Shown here: piece by piece, positions 22,853 through 33,061 of the stretch
Position numbering within the stretch: the first letter of the stretch is position 1
How the letters are laid out: each line of letters opens with the position of its first letter
Assembly: GCF_000708205.1 (NCBI RefSeq)
Contig: NW_014575561.1
Location: 923,047 to 987,046 of the forward strand
From: Mixia osmundae IAM 14324
Lineage: Eukaryota; Basidiomycota; Mixiomycetes; Mixiales; Mixiaceae
Reading direction: 5' to 3'
Length of the DNA stretch: 64,000 nt
Program-made: the position numbers and the translations under genes
The notes under the pieces: generated by a model
What the model was told of the DNA's origin: nothing
What the model saw: only the letters and a program-made list of their open reading frames with translations
Databases searched by the model: none

Positions 22853-25637
22853 TCACAATGTCAATTGAGCGATCTCTGCTGCAACAGCCTTGATGCGCGG
22901 TTCTGGTAACCGGCTCGCCGCCTTTTGCGCCGAGGCTCGTGCTTGCGTCAATGTTGAGCTTGAAAGTGAGCTTGTCACATTGGGTGATAGTAGCTATTGG
23001 AAGAGCGCTCAGCAAGTCTCGTTGTGAGAGAGGTAGCTACTGACCACATTGCCCAACGCAACAAGTCCTCGGTAGACCGCTTCGCCTTCTTGCCGTGTGA
23101 GCGCCTATGATCGACAGCAGTGCATTAGAGACGTTTCTGGACGCAGTTGAGGCTCGCTCACCTTTTGCGTGAGATCAATGAGCTGTGTGCCCGAAGTCTT
23201 GTCAAGGTCTCGCATGACCGCGAGAACAGAGAAGCTATCATGAGATGTCAGCGAGGCGATCGGCAAGATCAGTAAGACGATACGTACTTGAGAATGACCG
23301 TTGCAAGAGCAAGGTATCCAGTCCGGCTTAACTGCGCTTCGCCTATACGATAGAGCCCGTTGAGAATCTATAATGACAGTCAGCCTAAGGGGGATGAAGC
23401 ACACTGTACGCAGTACGCACGGTCACAGCATTTTTTATCATGATCGTTTTGCCCTTCGGCGTGGCAAAATAGTTGGCTAGCGAACGCAGAGCGAGCATAG
23501 CGTTTGTTTCCTGGTCTTTTGCAGAGGCGCTCGAATCGATCTTGAGATTCTCTAGCAGCCTCGATAGCCAAGCTTCCGCAGGACCGTGACACGATGTAAT
23601 GCGCACCAGATCGATAGCTACTGTGAACGTCAGTCCAACCCATCCTGGGTCGATTGTGGACTGACCGGGGAAGCGCTTGTCCACTGGCCATTGTAGTAGC
23701 TTTGGAACGATGGTACTGGCTGATGCGGCTGCATTCGCAGGCAGCACAGTCGGCGTACCTTGCAGTGTGGAAGTCAGATTCTCTAGCTTGTCTAGGTCGC
23801 TGTCGTCGAGCGCATAGGCGGAAGATGCTGTTCGCAAATCATCGTTGAAGGCAATTAGCTTTGTCCTCAGCGCGGCTAGATTGGCGGACGTGAAGGTCAA
23901 AGGTGTCTTGTGCGGTAATAGTGCCTCCGAATCCGGCGCACTCGATGCACTGTCGTTATAAGGATTCGCGGCCGGCGCAGAATTGCCCAGCGAAACTGCG
24001 CCAGAGTTGCGCTCTATGAATCGGACGACTTCGTCTAGGTAGTCCGGCGGCAGCTCATTGTCAGTCAGAAACTTTTGCGCGACTGTATACGGATTTTGCG
24101 TCGAGTTGAACGGCAACTTGAGAGGCGGCGAGCCTTCTTTGACATCAACATCAAAGACGTAATCGTACTCCTCGCCCTTGTAGAGCTGCTTGCGGCCCGA
24201 GCCGACTGCATCGACGACCTCCCCAACCTTTTGCCAGGATTGGGCCGCATTACGCCACTGATGCGCCTCGACTGATCCTGAGGAAGTCTTGACCATGATC
24301 ACTTGGCCCTCTTTTCTGCCTGGCGCACGTAGCGCCTCGCTTGCTTCCGGTAGATCCTGCTTCTTCACATCGCCAACCGAGGCAGAATTGATAGCGATGG
24401 ATGAGACGGACGCATCGAAGTTCTGCAGCTCTTCTTCCGATGCCAGCCTTGCAGTGTCACGAGTGAACACACGGAGGATGCCATCGCTCGAGCCTGCTGC
24501 TATATCTCCGTTGGGCAAAGCAGACACAGACCATACAGATACAGCAGGAACGGTGATGGTCTGTAGCAACTCGCCATCGTCTGCACTCCAGACTTTGACA
24601 TTACGATCCTCGCCTCCCGATAACAGATCGCCCGAATCCGGCAGGACGTCAAGCGAATAGACAAAGGAGTCGTGCCCGCCCAAGTCTGCGATGGCGTCGC
24701 CTTCGAGATTCCACAAACGGATAGATCCATCATTGCTGCCGCTCGCAAACATATCGGGGTGCTCTGGTATCCTGGCCAAGGCTCTCACTGGCTGAGTATG
24801 ACCCTTGAAAGTGACTGAAGCAGACGAAGGCTTGCTGCCTGTAAACAGGCGAATCATCTTATCCGCCGATGCTGCATCGACGCATCAGCCTTTAGCACTT
24901 TCGAGGCGTAGCGCAGTCACCCGTCAGAACCGCTTCTGTCCCTTTGTTCTCGCTGGCAGAAATAGCAAGGACGGCCCAGACAGCCTGCTCGTGGCCTGAC
25001 AAGGTACAATGGAGTTCAAAATTGATCCATATCTTTGCCGTCCTGCCAGCGCTTCGCGTTTGAGCCATCCAGGCATATACAGAGACGGACAGACTGACGA
25101 GTCCCATGAACCGCTGATGATTCTGCCATCTGAGCCGACATCGAGACAGCAGACATTGTTCGAGTGGCCAATGAGCGCGTATTTCGCTTCCGTCTCTGAT
25201 CCACTGCTGGACGGTATTGGCCAGCCGTATATGATTGCATCCTGGCCCGAGGTCAACAAGACATCTGTCCCCGATGCATTGTCAGCTTCCGGTCAGCAGG
25301 GCTGCAAGGCACCAGGGGGGCACCTTGACCATCGGCATGTTTGGCGTGAACGAAGCTGACGGCGTTGACGAAGCCCTCGTGAGCACCCTGGAAGAGACAG
25401 TGCGGCTCCCATGCTGTGGCAGAGCCTGGCGTGCGAGTCCATGTGCGTGCTGTTGAGTCTCGAGAGCAGGAGATGATGAGATCCGAGCGAGGAGCACACG
25501 TCGACCGAACCTGCTTGCCGTCATCAGTCACTGTGCTTGCGACGAGCACTCGTGAAGCTTGCATCGGCGGTATGCCCCTGCAGCGTCGCGGAGAGCTTGT
25601 ACTGCGCCTTTGAGCTTGCGCCCAGACTGTCTGTCAT
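22853..25637 (-). CDS. Doa1/Ufd3/PLAA-type ubiquitin-binding Cdc48 cofactor
   Basis: WD40-PFU-PUL protein that binds ubiquitin and Cdc48/p97 and helps keep free ubiquitin levels. Seven WD repeats are seen from KLSATLQGHTAD through IISCSRDSTARTW, VLLTSGQDAIIYGW, LIGHSNNVCCLDV, CTLSGHEQAVWAVL, VTFKGHTQPVRALARIP, and LGGHDSFVYSLDVLPDSG. The PFU domain follows (YDYVFDVDVKEGSPPLKLPF, NPYTVAQKFLTDNELPPDYL), then an Ala/Ser linker and the PUL armadillo region ending PEPRIKAVAAEIAQLTL. At least eight introns. One, 25511-25562, uses a GC donor (GCAAGC); only this junction keeps the WD register GHTADVRSTCAPRSDLI. The start MTDSLGASSKAQYKLS is chosen; an upstream frame from 25830 (MADTIQLVLS) could add an exon. 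Confidence 0.92.
25511..25562 (-). other. GC-AG intron in the Doa1-like gene
   Basis: 52-nt intron with donor GAT/GCAAGC and acceptor AAGCAG/GTT. No GT donor in the neighbourhood yields a continuous frame of normal intron length (the only alternative would be 19 nt). Removing the GC-AG intron restores the first WD40 repeat exactly. Confidence 0.75.
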
Positions 25638-25958
25638 GGCCTGCTGATCGACTCGTCTCGCTCGCGACGAGTTCTTTCTCGTTGACCGCCGTCGACGAGG
25701 CTCGTAGAGTGTAGCAAACCTAGGCGAAGCTCTGGTGACCTGCAACTCACTTGCGAGCTCCGGCCAGAGCAGCTCCATCGGACGCTTGCTCAGCGGTCGC
25801 CGAAAGAACGAGCTGAATGGTATCTGCCATGCCGAACCTCCTCACTCGAGCATGGCTCGAATTAGTAGGCCCAACAGTCCCTTGCACAGCTCGAACGCTT
25901 GCTGTCAATAGTCTATGCTGCAAATGCACAACAATTGTCCGTCATGAACGTGGTGGCA

Positions 25959-27332
25959 TTATGCCAGTGTGACAAGGAGCGAAAGCGCTCCTAATAGTGC
26001 GCAAGTGAAAACTGCCATCAGGCTGAATGTGAACTGAGACACCGAAGAGCCGGTAGGAGTGCTCGATCCGACTGGCGTCACTGCTGCAGATGAGAGCGTC
26101 GGCAAGACTGTGTTCGTCTGTCGTAGCATTCAGCATCGCGCAACAATGTGTCCTCGCCGGGGGCTTACTGGGCAATTCTGATAGCACATTGCCTGTCTCA
26201 GTAGCGTCTTGTCTCGTGGACCTGTCGGACCATCTGTCCATTTTCTGTCGTTTTGCAACGTCAGCAGGGCCATCGATGCTGTCACAGTGCGAGAACTGAC
26301 TGATATCCAAAGAGATCCGATTGAGCTGGGTTGCTCTCAGGCAAGGCATGATCGCCCCATTTGCCAATGTAGTATAAGAAGCCAGGATCGAATGTAGACC
26401 CGTCGGCGACTGTGAAGTTGGGGCTGTCATTCGAGCCACTGAACCAGAATGCTTGATAATTCGCAGCGACATCCCACAGCGTGCCCGAGTCGGTGTAGTC
26501 TGTCAGTAGTTGGCCAATCGCTTGACTGATATTGTGCGATCCTGGCGTCGGATAGTTGGCATGTGAACCCATTGCAATATAGCCGATCGGCCTCGAATTG
26601 CTTTGATTGACCGTGTCGAATGTATAAGCATCGCCATCGTCATGAGCAGAGTAGAAGACCGCTTGGGGCACGCCATTTACGAAACGTATCATAGAATTCT
26701 CCCCTGCAGGTAGCGTCAGCCAGTGCTCGAGGCGCGTCAAGAGGGTTGCCACCCACAATCGCCAACATGGTTCCCGAAGCGTTCGCCGAAAACGTATGGC
26801 CCCAGATTGTAGCTGCACTCCGAATCAGCCTCTTTGTCATGTACAGAAGGTGGGCGACATGCCTATAGAAGTAAAAGTAGTAGGCATCTATTGTGCCCGC
26901 TACATGTTCCTCAGATGCGTCAACGAGGATGATGATCGTTTCAGCAGCGCTCATGCCGGCGCTGTTGGGTTTGCCATAGGTCGAATTGAGCCATGCGGAA
27001 GTCGGCACGGTCAATTCCGATGGCCGAGCGTTCAGATAGACAAAGGCTGTACTGAGCTCGCTCTGATCCAAATTTGCCAGCGTCAAGGAACTCGGAGCGC
27101 CGCTGACTGCGCTCGATGAATTCGTGCTATCGTCCCATTCTCCGGGAGTCGTGTTGTCCAGATGTGTTTGCAGGTGAGAAGGAAAGTATTCCTCGGTGGA
27201 AGCTAGGTACATGAGAGGTGCATATCGTGTGACAAAGGTCGGAACTGGTCCTGAAGTCGTCAGGCTCTGTCCCAAGACTGCAGTGGCGCAGCTGCACAGC
27301 AGCAAAGCAGCCTGTCTCCTCCTGTCTATCAT
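25959..27332 (-). CDS. Vps62-family secreted protein with GPI-anchor signal
   Basis: Member of the fungal Vps62/Tda6 (DUF946-type) family; yeast Vps62 is linked to vacuolar sorting but its activity is unknown. MIDRRRQAALLLCSCATAVL is a signal peptide. The body has the family opening VTRYAPLMYLASTEEYFPSH and the conserved core FNLGPYVFGERFGNHVGDWE, HNMIRFVNGVPQAVFYSAHD, IAMGSHANYPTPGSHNI and YIGKWGDHALPESN. The last exon ends in a Ser/Thr-rich stretch plus a hydrophobic tail (FSLMAVFTCALLGALSLLVT) without following basic residues, as expected for a GPI signal. Several N-x-S/T sites are present. Introns near 26190-26310 and 26700-26850 are needed. The nearest neighbour on its 5' side is the repeat region at 27.7 kb. 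Confidence 0.82.
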
Positions 27333-27683
27333 GGCTCGATGTGTATGCGTGGAGATGGCGAGCGACGTGTGCCAGCACACGAATCCTGATCCGACTGTGC
27401 CTTAGGCCCGAGCGCGCGACAGTGTGATGATGATCATCAGATCAGAGCGCGTCATCGATTTATCGCGTTTCTATAATCGAACCGACCAAGCCAGTGCGCA
27501 GTCCACTTTCAAACGGCTTCAATCCGGTGCGTGAATCTGCGACCAGCGCTATGCAATCAATCCAAAAGAAGTCAAAAACTGTGAAAGGAAGTCAAGAATC
27601 AAAGCAAAACGCAAGCCCGACGAAAGTAGAGAAAGCGCACACAAGCCATGTCGAAGTCCGCAATCCTGGACGCCGACCATAGA

Positions 27684-27839
27684 CCTGCGAATCCCTGCGA
27701 TGCTCTGTGAATCCCTGCGATGCTCTGCGATGCCCTGCGATGCTCTGCGATACCCTGCGATACCCTGCGATGCTCTGCGATACTCTGCGATACCCTGCGA
27801 TACCCTGCGATGCTCTGCGATACTCTGCGATGCCCTGCG
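27684..27839. repeat. 10-bp minisatellite, about 16 units
   Basis: Tandem decamers of the form CTGCGATRCY (variants CTCTGCGATG, CCCTGCGATA, CCCTGCGATG), about 16 copies with only T/C and G/A changes between units. Because 10 is not a multiple of 3 and no unit creates a stop, all three frames on both strands stay open; the resulting reading frames are artefacts of the repeat. It lies in a gene-poor interval between the Vps62-family gene and lineage-specific sequence. Confidence 0.95.
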
Positions 27840-27843
27840 TGCA

Positions 27844-28287
27844 TTACCTATACCCCTATCGAGACGCGCGACCGGCATGCAGTAAGAGTCAGCAAGCGCT
27901 CAGAGGAGCATGCAGTGAAGCACTCACTCGGCATCGATACCAGCGCAAAAGTCGAAAGCCAAGCATGAACATCCTGAGCATCAGAAAGGTCAGCTCCAGC
28001 AGTCAATGACAGAAATTGCACTTGCCAGCCTGTAGAGAACAGCGAGCGACCGTCGAGCCTGCCTTGTGTCTGGCAGGAGTTCTCGCCCACTGCAAGAGGC
28101 GCGTCAGCCTCGTGTGTTATTGCAATATATGACAGACTGACCAATGTCGAACGAGCAGTTCTTCAACAGTCTTGAACCTGATCCCTAGCATTCCTTCTCC
28201 CGACCCTTCAAGTGACGAGCATGAGCAGAGCACGATGATCGCTCAGCAAGGCATACCTTCGAACGAGAAGAGCAGGCATCGACTCAT
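27844..28287 (-). CDS. Possible small multi-exon gene (about 66 residues), unrecognised
   Basis: Tentative. From ATG 28287 (MSRCLLFSFEG) five short exons can be joined across four candidate introns with good donor, branch and acceptor signals; the clearest is a 52-nt GTCAGT...GGCTGACG...TTGCAG intron ending near 28090. The product would continue IRFKTVEELLVRHC, RELLPDTRQARRSLAVLYRL and end in RWYRCRGYR at 27844, directly beside the decamer repeat. No family is recognised. It is on the same strand as the larger uncharacterised gene at 28421-29391. Chance splice-like signals cannot be excluded; RNA-seq would settle this. Confidence 0.25.
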
Positions 28288-28420
28288 GTCCGAGTGTCGA
28301 GCAAATACCTCTGCCTAAGCATCCATGTCAGCGCAAGAGTGGTGCAGGTGAAGCACAAGCTGACCCTGAAGACAAGACGAGGCGCTGTCTTGACCATCGT
28401 AGACCGCTCCTCCTCGCTAT

Positions 28421-29391
28421 CTAGACTCTCTCCTGTTGCAGAGGATAGATCAGCTAAAGCATTGAGGACTGAAGAAGAGCAGACTGACCATTGCACAAGA
28501 AGACTGCGCTATGAGTCTGCCAGAAAAGACCGACTTGTTGCCAGGTCGAATCGCCAAAGGTCGCCGGCAGAAGCCATCCTTGAGGATCGCCAGAGCAACT
28601 TCTGCAAGCGCTGCAGCATCCAAGATGGCACAGTCAGCATCGCTCGAAGCCTTCCAGGCCTCATATTCAGCACAGGGAGCAAGCAGNGAAGGCTCGAGAT
28701 ATACTTGCAGCTCCGCCGGAATGACGAGAGGCGCGTCATTGTCGTCAGTGTCGACAGCTGCCTTCCAGGCTTCGAANTCGGCGTCGTAGGCGAGCAGCGA
28801 CTCGCATGCCGCCTCTTCGACAGGCTTGACAGACTCGACAGGCTTGACGGGTTCGGCAGGCTTGACAGGTTCGGCAGGCTCGACAGGCTTGACAGGCTTG
28901 ACAGGCTTGAGCTTGACAGGCTCGACAGGCTTGACAGACGCCGGTTTCTTCCCCTTCGACACACCAAAGCTGAACGGCCGAGGCTGAGTCACCGTCTTCT
29001 GCAGCACCGACCGAGCGGCAGACTTGCCGAGAGCCAGCGAGCCTACAGTAAGAGTCAGCTGTATCCTATTGATGAGATGAGAAGAGCACTGACTAGCTTT
29101 CGAGCAAGTGGAGACCTTCTTGACGACCTCGACCGCCTTGACCGATACCTGTGGTACGGTAGAAGTTAGCACAGCAGAGATGGCAGACACCTGTCTGCCC
29201 GTTGGTGNCAGACGAGATGCTGGCACCGGGATCCGCGAGCGTATACCTCTGACCGCTGCACCAGAACCAGCTGGCGAGACAGTCGTCATCGNGCTCGACC
29301 CAACAATTCGCTCCGAGCGAGCTCGAGAGACGATAATCGGGATTTTGCTGGTAGCATTTCGCATGACCGGCTTCGTAGCAGCAGACAGCAT
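28421..29391 (-). CDS. Lineage-specific hypothetical protein with Lys-Pro-Val/Glu-Pro-Val repeats
   Basis: No family recognised. From ATG 29391 the frame opens MLSAATKPVMRNATSKIPII, very basic and Ser/Thr/Val rich. A 51-nt in-frame intron (GTCAGT...CTGTAG) precedes SLALGKSAARS and RPFSFGVSKGKKP. Then comes a repeat of KPVEP/KPAEP triplets (about 13 units), followed by an acidic region with two similar segments, FEAWKAAVDTDDND and YEAWKASSDADC. A terminal intron (GTCAGT...CAACAG) joins SSCAM to ERV-stop at 28421. Five ambiguous bases fall inside or at the edge of this gene, so parts of the sequence are unsure. It could be a fast-evolving nuclear or secreted protein, but no signal peptide is evident. 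Confidence 0.45.
28818..28938. repeat. 9-bp coding minisatellite (KPV/EPV repeat)
   Basis: Imperfect tandem units GACAGGCTT / GACAGGTTC / GGCAGGCTC on the plus strand, about 13 copies, encoding alternating Lys-Pro-Val and Glu/Ala-Pro-Val on the minus strand. The 9-bp period keeps the frame, unlike the 10-bp repeat 1 kb away. Confidence 0.85.
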
Positions 29392-30417
29392 CTTTNTAGA
29401 TTCTGCTTCGCTCTTAACAGTATAGAGTACTCTCAAACGNTTGCAGTATAGACTTGATNTGATCAAATGTATACGAATCTCGAGTGAAGAGAGGCAGAAT
29501 AATTCGCCAGGCTTTATAGCTCGCCAATCTCTCACGGAACGATTCTACATCTCCCACGCTTGCCTGGCTGTCCACCCGCCATCCCTCTAATAGATATATT
29601 ATTAATGCAAGCTTGACGTTGAGTGAATCTGCTTGACCGATGACCGCTAGATGAGAGCGCTGAAGGCATGAGCCGACAGTAGTCCTGGCGTGAACTTTGT
29701 TTTCCTCGACGCGTGTCGCGCTCGTGCCGCACAGTCTCCGTCTCTGCTTCAGTCATGGATGGTGAATACGGCAAGTCGCAGCACGGCGACAGACGGGACC
29801 TCATGGTGGCTTTGTAAAAGCTGGCCCATCTATTGATCGTTCCTAAAGAGCGATCCTGCTCTACATGTCTGACGCAGTGTTCCATATCTCTCTCGTTGCA
29901 TGCCTGACCATCTGTGCCTCGCCAATGTGATGCAATCGCGCATTGGTACTGCCGCCGCAGACTCATCGGAAAGGCTTGCAAGTGTTCCAAGAGTGCAGGC
30001 TTTGTAGCTACTCTTCTGTCCCGGAAGCGTTGCATTCAAGTGCTATCATCGTCGCGATCTGCCGACATATTGTACGCAGTGCTTCGCTGGAAGGCGCTGT
30101 TGGTGTTCGACGCTTGCATGACAGAGCGGAACGACGTGTCTGTCGCGATAGCTGTTGACGACACAGTGTTCGCTGACAGATTTATTGATACTATCGCATG
30201 CAGAGGCTGAGCGTAGTCTAGGGCTGTGNTCGCTTTGTTGTAGGCTCCACTGCAGCGAGCATGAGCTGCCTCGCGTCTCGGCAGACCAAACTTTGACTTT
30301 GTATCTCGATTCGCCACAAGCGCGCTCCCTCGTCACGCGCGCGCCACTGCGCATGTATTTGCTGCTGACCTGTGCCCTTGCAAAGATATGCAATGAAGGT
30401 GCAAAGATCTAGCATGA
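29392..30417. other. 1-kb interval without a supported gene; two ambiguous bases just upstream of a start, one more inside
   Basis: Lies upstream of the Lys-Pro-Val repeat gene and downstream of the aspartic protease. Open frames here have no recognisable domain, poor composition (Arg/Cys/Ser rich) and no convincing spliced partner. It contains N at 29396, 29440, 29459 and 30229. It probably holds the promoter of the gene at 28421-29391 and the 3' end of the protease gene. Confidence 0.5.
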
Positions 30418-31903
30418 CTATCGTGCGAGCGAAAGAAATAGTAGGCCGGCTATGAAGACAGCAGCAGGTGTGCCGAACCATTCTGATACATGCACTTGAT
30501 CATTCGCGCCTCCGGTCGCAGGACGTTGATCACCACGACTGAGAGACTGGCCGCTCGCTTTCGCAGTCGCTGTGCTGACTGCTGGTTGCGCGGTGCCACT
30601 CGTATTGACGGGTACGAGCGCATCTGTAAGCTTGGCACTGAAGTCGCTCGCTTGGGAAGACAAGGTCGCGAACCCGACTGCAGCCGGTGCGAAGCGATAG
30701 ACCGTGTATACACTCTGGATCACAGTGTCAGCTAGCCTATCTCTAAATACAGATCTGACCAACTTGTAGGAACGGGGCTCCGAGAATGTAGGGTGGGATG
30801 CCAGAGATCGAATCTGAAGAGATCGCATTGACCTGACAGAGCCCCCCGGTGGTGATAGGCCCTTGCTGGACGATATCCTGTGGCTGTATGACGTATGAGA
30901 TATTGCCAAAGGTGAAAGTGATGTTGAGTGTCATATCGCAGGGAACAGCATAAGACTGTCCGGCTGTCGTGTCGATTGCTTGACTGCCCGGAACGGCGCT
31001 AAACATCGAGTCGAGCGTCGAGACTGGCAAAGCGAGCACCGATGTACCAGAATCAATGACGACCGTAGGGTTGAGCTCCTCAAGGCCAAGTAGCTGTATG
31101 CCGACGTGAATTGCATCTAGCTTGAGCTCCCAGAACGAGCTTGTCGCATTCACCACGCTGTCATGGCTCTCGCATTAGCTCCTTATAGCTTCAGCATTAC
31201 GAGAAACTCACTCGTTGTAGTTGATCTGGCCAGTGTAAAGCGAGGGCTCGTCACCACCGATCGTGAGTGCACCCGTCTGGTTATTGCGATTCTGGAAGAT
31301 GCCAATGGACGTCGCGCCGAGTGCTTCCCATAGGTTTGTACCCAGGCTTGACGCTGGATTATGCGATGGCACTCCAAGAATGCCAGAGACGGGTGAGCCA
31401 GTCACGTTCAGTCCTGACGTTTCTGCACAAGCTGCAAATGTGACATTGGCTGCTGATAGCTCGCCAATCGATACAACGTCGTGTGCGACCGCACAGCTTG
31501 CCGAGCCGGTGCCATAAGCGATGTTGACTCCGAGCGATGATGCAGTAAAAGTAGAGGAATCGTTGCTTAGGAAAGCAGCAGGAGCAGAAGCTGCTGAGCA
31601 TGCACGAGAACTCAGGCCAGACGAAGTGAGATCGCAGGGTAAGCTGGGTAGCACGAGTTCGATCGAGCCTGTATCGACTACGACGTCCATCGCCTGCGGA
31701 GGCGTGCCAATTTTGATCTGAGCATAGTACTCGAGCTGATCGAAGTCATGAAGCTGTACTTCTCCGAGCAGCTGGCGTTTACGTTGCGTTCGAGGTGTGT
31801 AGATATACTTCGGATTAGCAGGCTGTCTTGCCGCAAAAGGCACAGTCACAGAGCAAACTGTAAGGTCAATGAGCGCCAGGCTCAAAAGCGTTATGCCCAG
31901 CAT
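30418..31903 (-). CDS. Pepsin-like aspartic protease (family A1), secreted, GPI-tailed
   Basis: Extracellular or cell-surface acid protease. Signal peptide MLGITLLSLALIDLTVCSV, a short propeptide with basic sites (RTQRKRQL), then the first catalytic motif VVVDTGSIELVLP, flap region IAYGTGSASC and the second catalytic motif VVIDSGTSVLALP. Terminal strand ISGIPPYILGAPFLQ is joined by an intron (about 30735-30757) to SVYTVYRFAPAAVGFATLSS. A Ser/Thr/Ala-rich stalk and a hydrophobic tail (GTPAAVFIAGLLFLSLAR) indicate a GPI anchor, as in yapsins. Exon 1 runs to about 31208. Its first 79 coding bases and about 100-150 bp of promoter recur at the right end of the window. It is divergent from the two-TM gene at 32283, 379 bp away. 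Confidence 0.92.
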
Positions 31904-32061
31904 TGTTCCGTGAGATGGTCGAGCGAGTCAGCCCGCATGGTGTATGATATAGGAAGAGGAAGACGAGGGGCAGGCAAGAGGGAGAAGACGACAATCTGCT
32001 CAACAATAGCCCCCAGATGCGCGCATAGACTGAAACTTGAACGAGGTCTGAGCGCTGGACG
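31825..32061 (-). repeat. Inverted-repeat copy A: protease 5' end plus promoter
   Basis: Reverse complement of 63770-64000. From about 31825 to 31995 the two copies differ by one base (a G/C change 14 bp before the ATG); further upstream, to about 32061, similarity falls to scattered mismatches and a one-base gap, then is lost. It covers 79 coding bases and about 158 bp of leader/promoter. The second copy runs off the window, so the full length is unknown. Confidence 0.95.
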
Positions 32062-32282
32062 GCAGGCAGGGGTCCTACGCGCGAGTGTTGGGTCACGCCA
32101 AGGGCGGTCGGAGTCACTCAGTGTCATCGTGGTGCCGAGGCATACTGAGCCAGCGCGAACAGCGACGGCGGCAGGTCACATGTTCACGGACCTCGCCGCC
32201 AATATTGCCCGAGCATCGCATACTTTCCCACGCTTCCGCACATAAGTGGTCACTTCTTGTGATCGGTCAAGCATTGAGTAAC

Positions 32283-33039
32283 ATGGCATATCCGCCGCAA
32301 GCCGCTGCACCACCGCCTTATTTCGCTCGATCTGGTGAGCTATCGATACAGATCTCGCGTCAGCATGGCGTGCCAGGTTTGCCAGTCGAGCTAAAGGGCG
32401 GCTTGATCGATGAGCACGAATGGCATTCTCGTATGTCAGGTTTGCTCGGCATCTTCAGGCGATACGACTGGTCAATCGGCGAACGAGTCTGGCTCGGAAT
32501 CATATTGGTGATGACGCTGATCGTGCCATGGCCCTTGATGGGCCTTGCTCGTCGCTCGATCCTAGCAGAAGTAGGCATGAGCTGCCTTGCGCGAGATGAT
32601 GCTGATTGTCGGAACGTGGTAGGACATCGAGCGCAATCGTGGCCTGCCGCTCGATCAGCGTAGCTTCGATCCGGAACATTTCGCAAAAGCGCAAGCGGTC
32701 GGCTCGTTGATCTTTCTGGGTCTCTTCATCGTCGGCTGGGTTCCGTACGGTCTGTTCAAGCTGAGATTCCGCCGACGCTTGAATCGATATTTTGTGACGA
32801 TTAACAATGCAGAGGCAGCAAAAGGACATGGCCGGAGCACCTACTGGCATCTTGCAGGCACGTCGACTTGGCAAGGCGCTGCATTGCTGATGATTCGCCT
32901 GCCGATGAGCTACAACATGACACCGTTCCACCCACAAGCCTACCCGCCGCCCTGGCTTGCGAGCGGGCCGGCAACTGGCCCGACTCCTTCTTACGTAGCG
33001 CCGCCTGCGTCCCCGCCGCTCGAGAAAGTGCCCTTATGA
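32283..33039 (+). CDS. Uncharacterised two-TM membrane protein
   Basis: Two exons give about 234 residues. Intron 32571-32620 (GTAGGC...GTGGTAG) joins RRSILAE to DIERNRGLPLDQRSFDPEHF. The N-terminus is Pro/Ala rich. Two hydrophobic helices are seen: VWLGIILVMTLIVPWPLMG and VGSLIFLGLFIVGWVPYGLF, the second followed by a basic stretch KLRFRRRLNRYF, then a conserved-looking GRSTYWHLAGTSTW. The C-terminus is Pro-rich (PPPWLASGPATGPTPSY). No family recognised. The start ATG at 32283 (MAYPPQAAAPPPYF) follows the 379-bp divergent promoter shared with the aspartic protease. It converges with MEMO1, 22 bp apart. Confidence 0.65.
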
Positions 33040-33061
33040 TCGCGGTGTTGTATGCCTTGCA

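Noticed and set aside
27549-28009. Several open frames on both strands with SQSIAEHRRVSQGIAEYRR-like or CDALRYSAIPCDTLRC-like repeats
   Set aside because: They are produced by the 10-bp repeat, which has no stop in any frame; not proteins.
29532-30210. Possible genes on either strand in the interval beside the aspartic protease
   Set aside because: Frames are Arg/Cys/Ser rich, lack a plausible splice partner and resemble no family.
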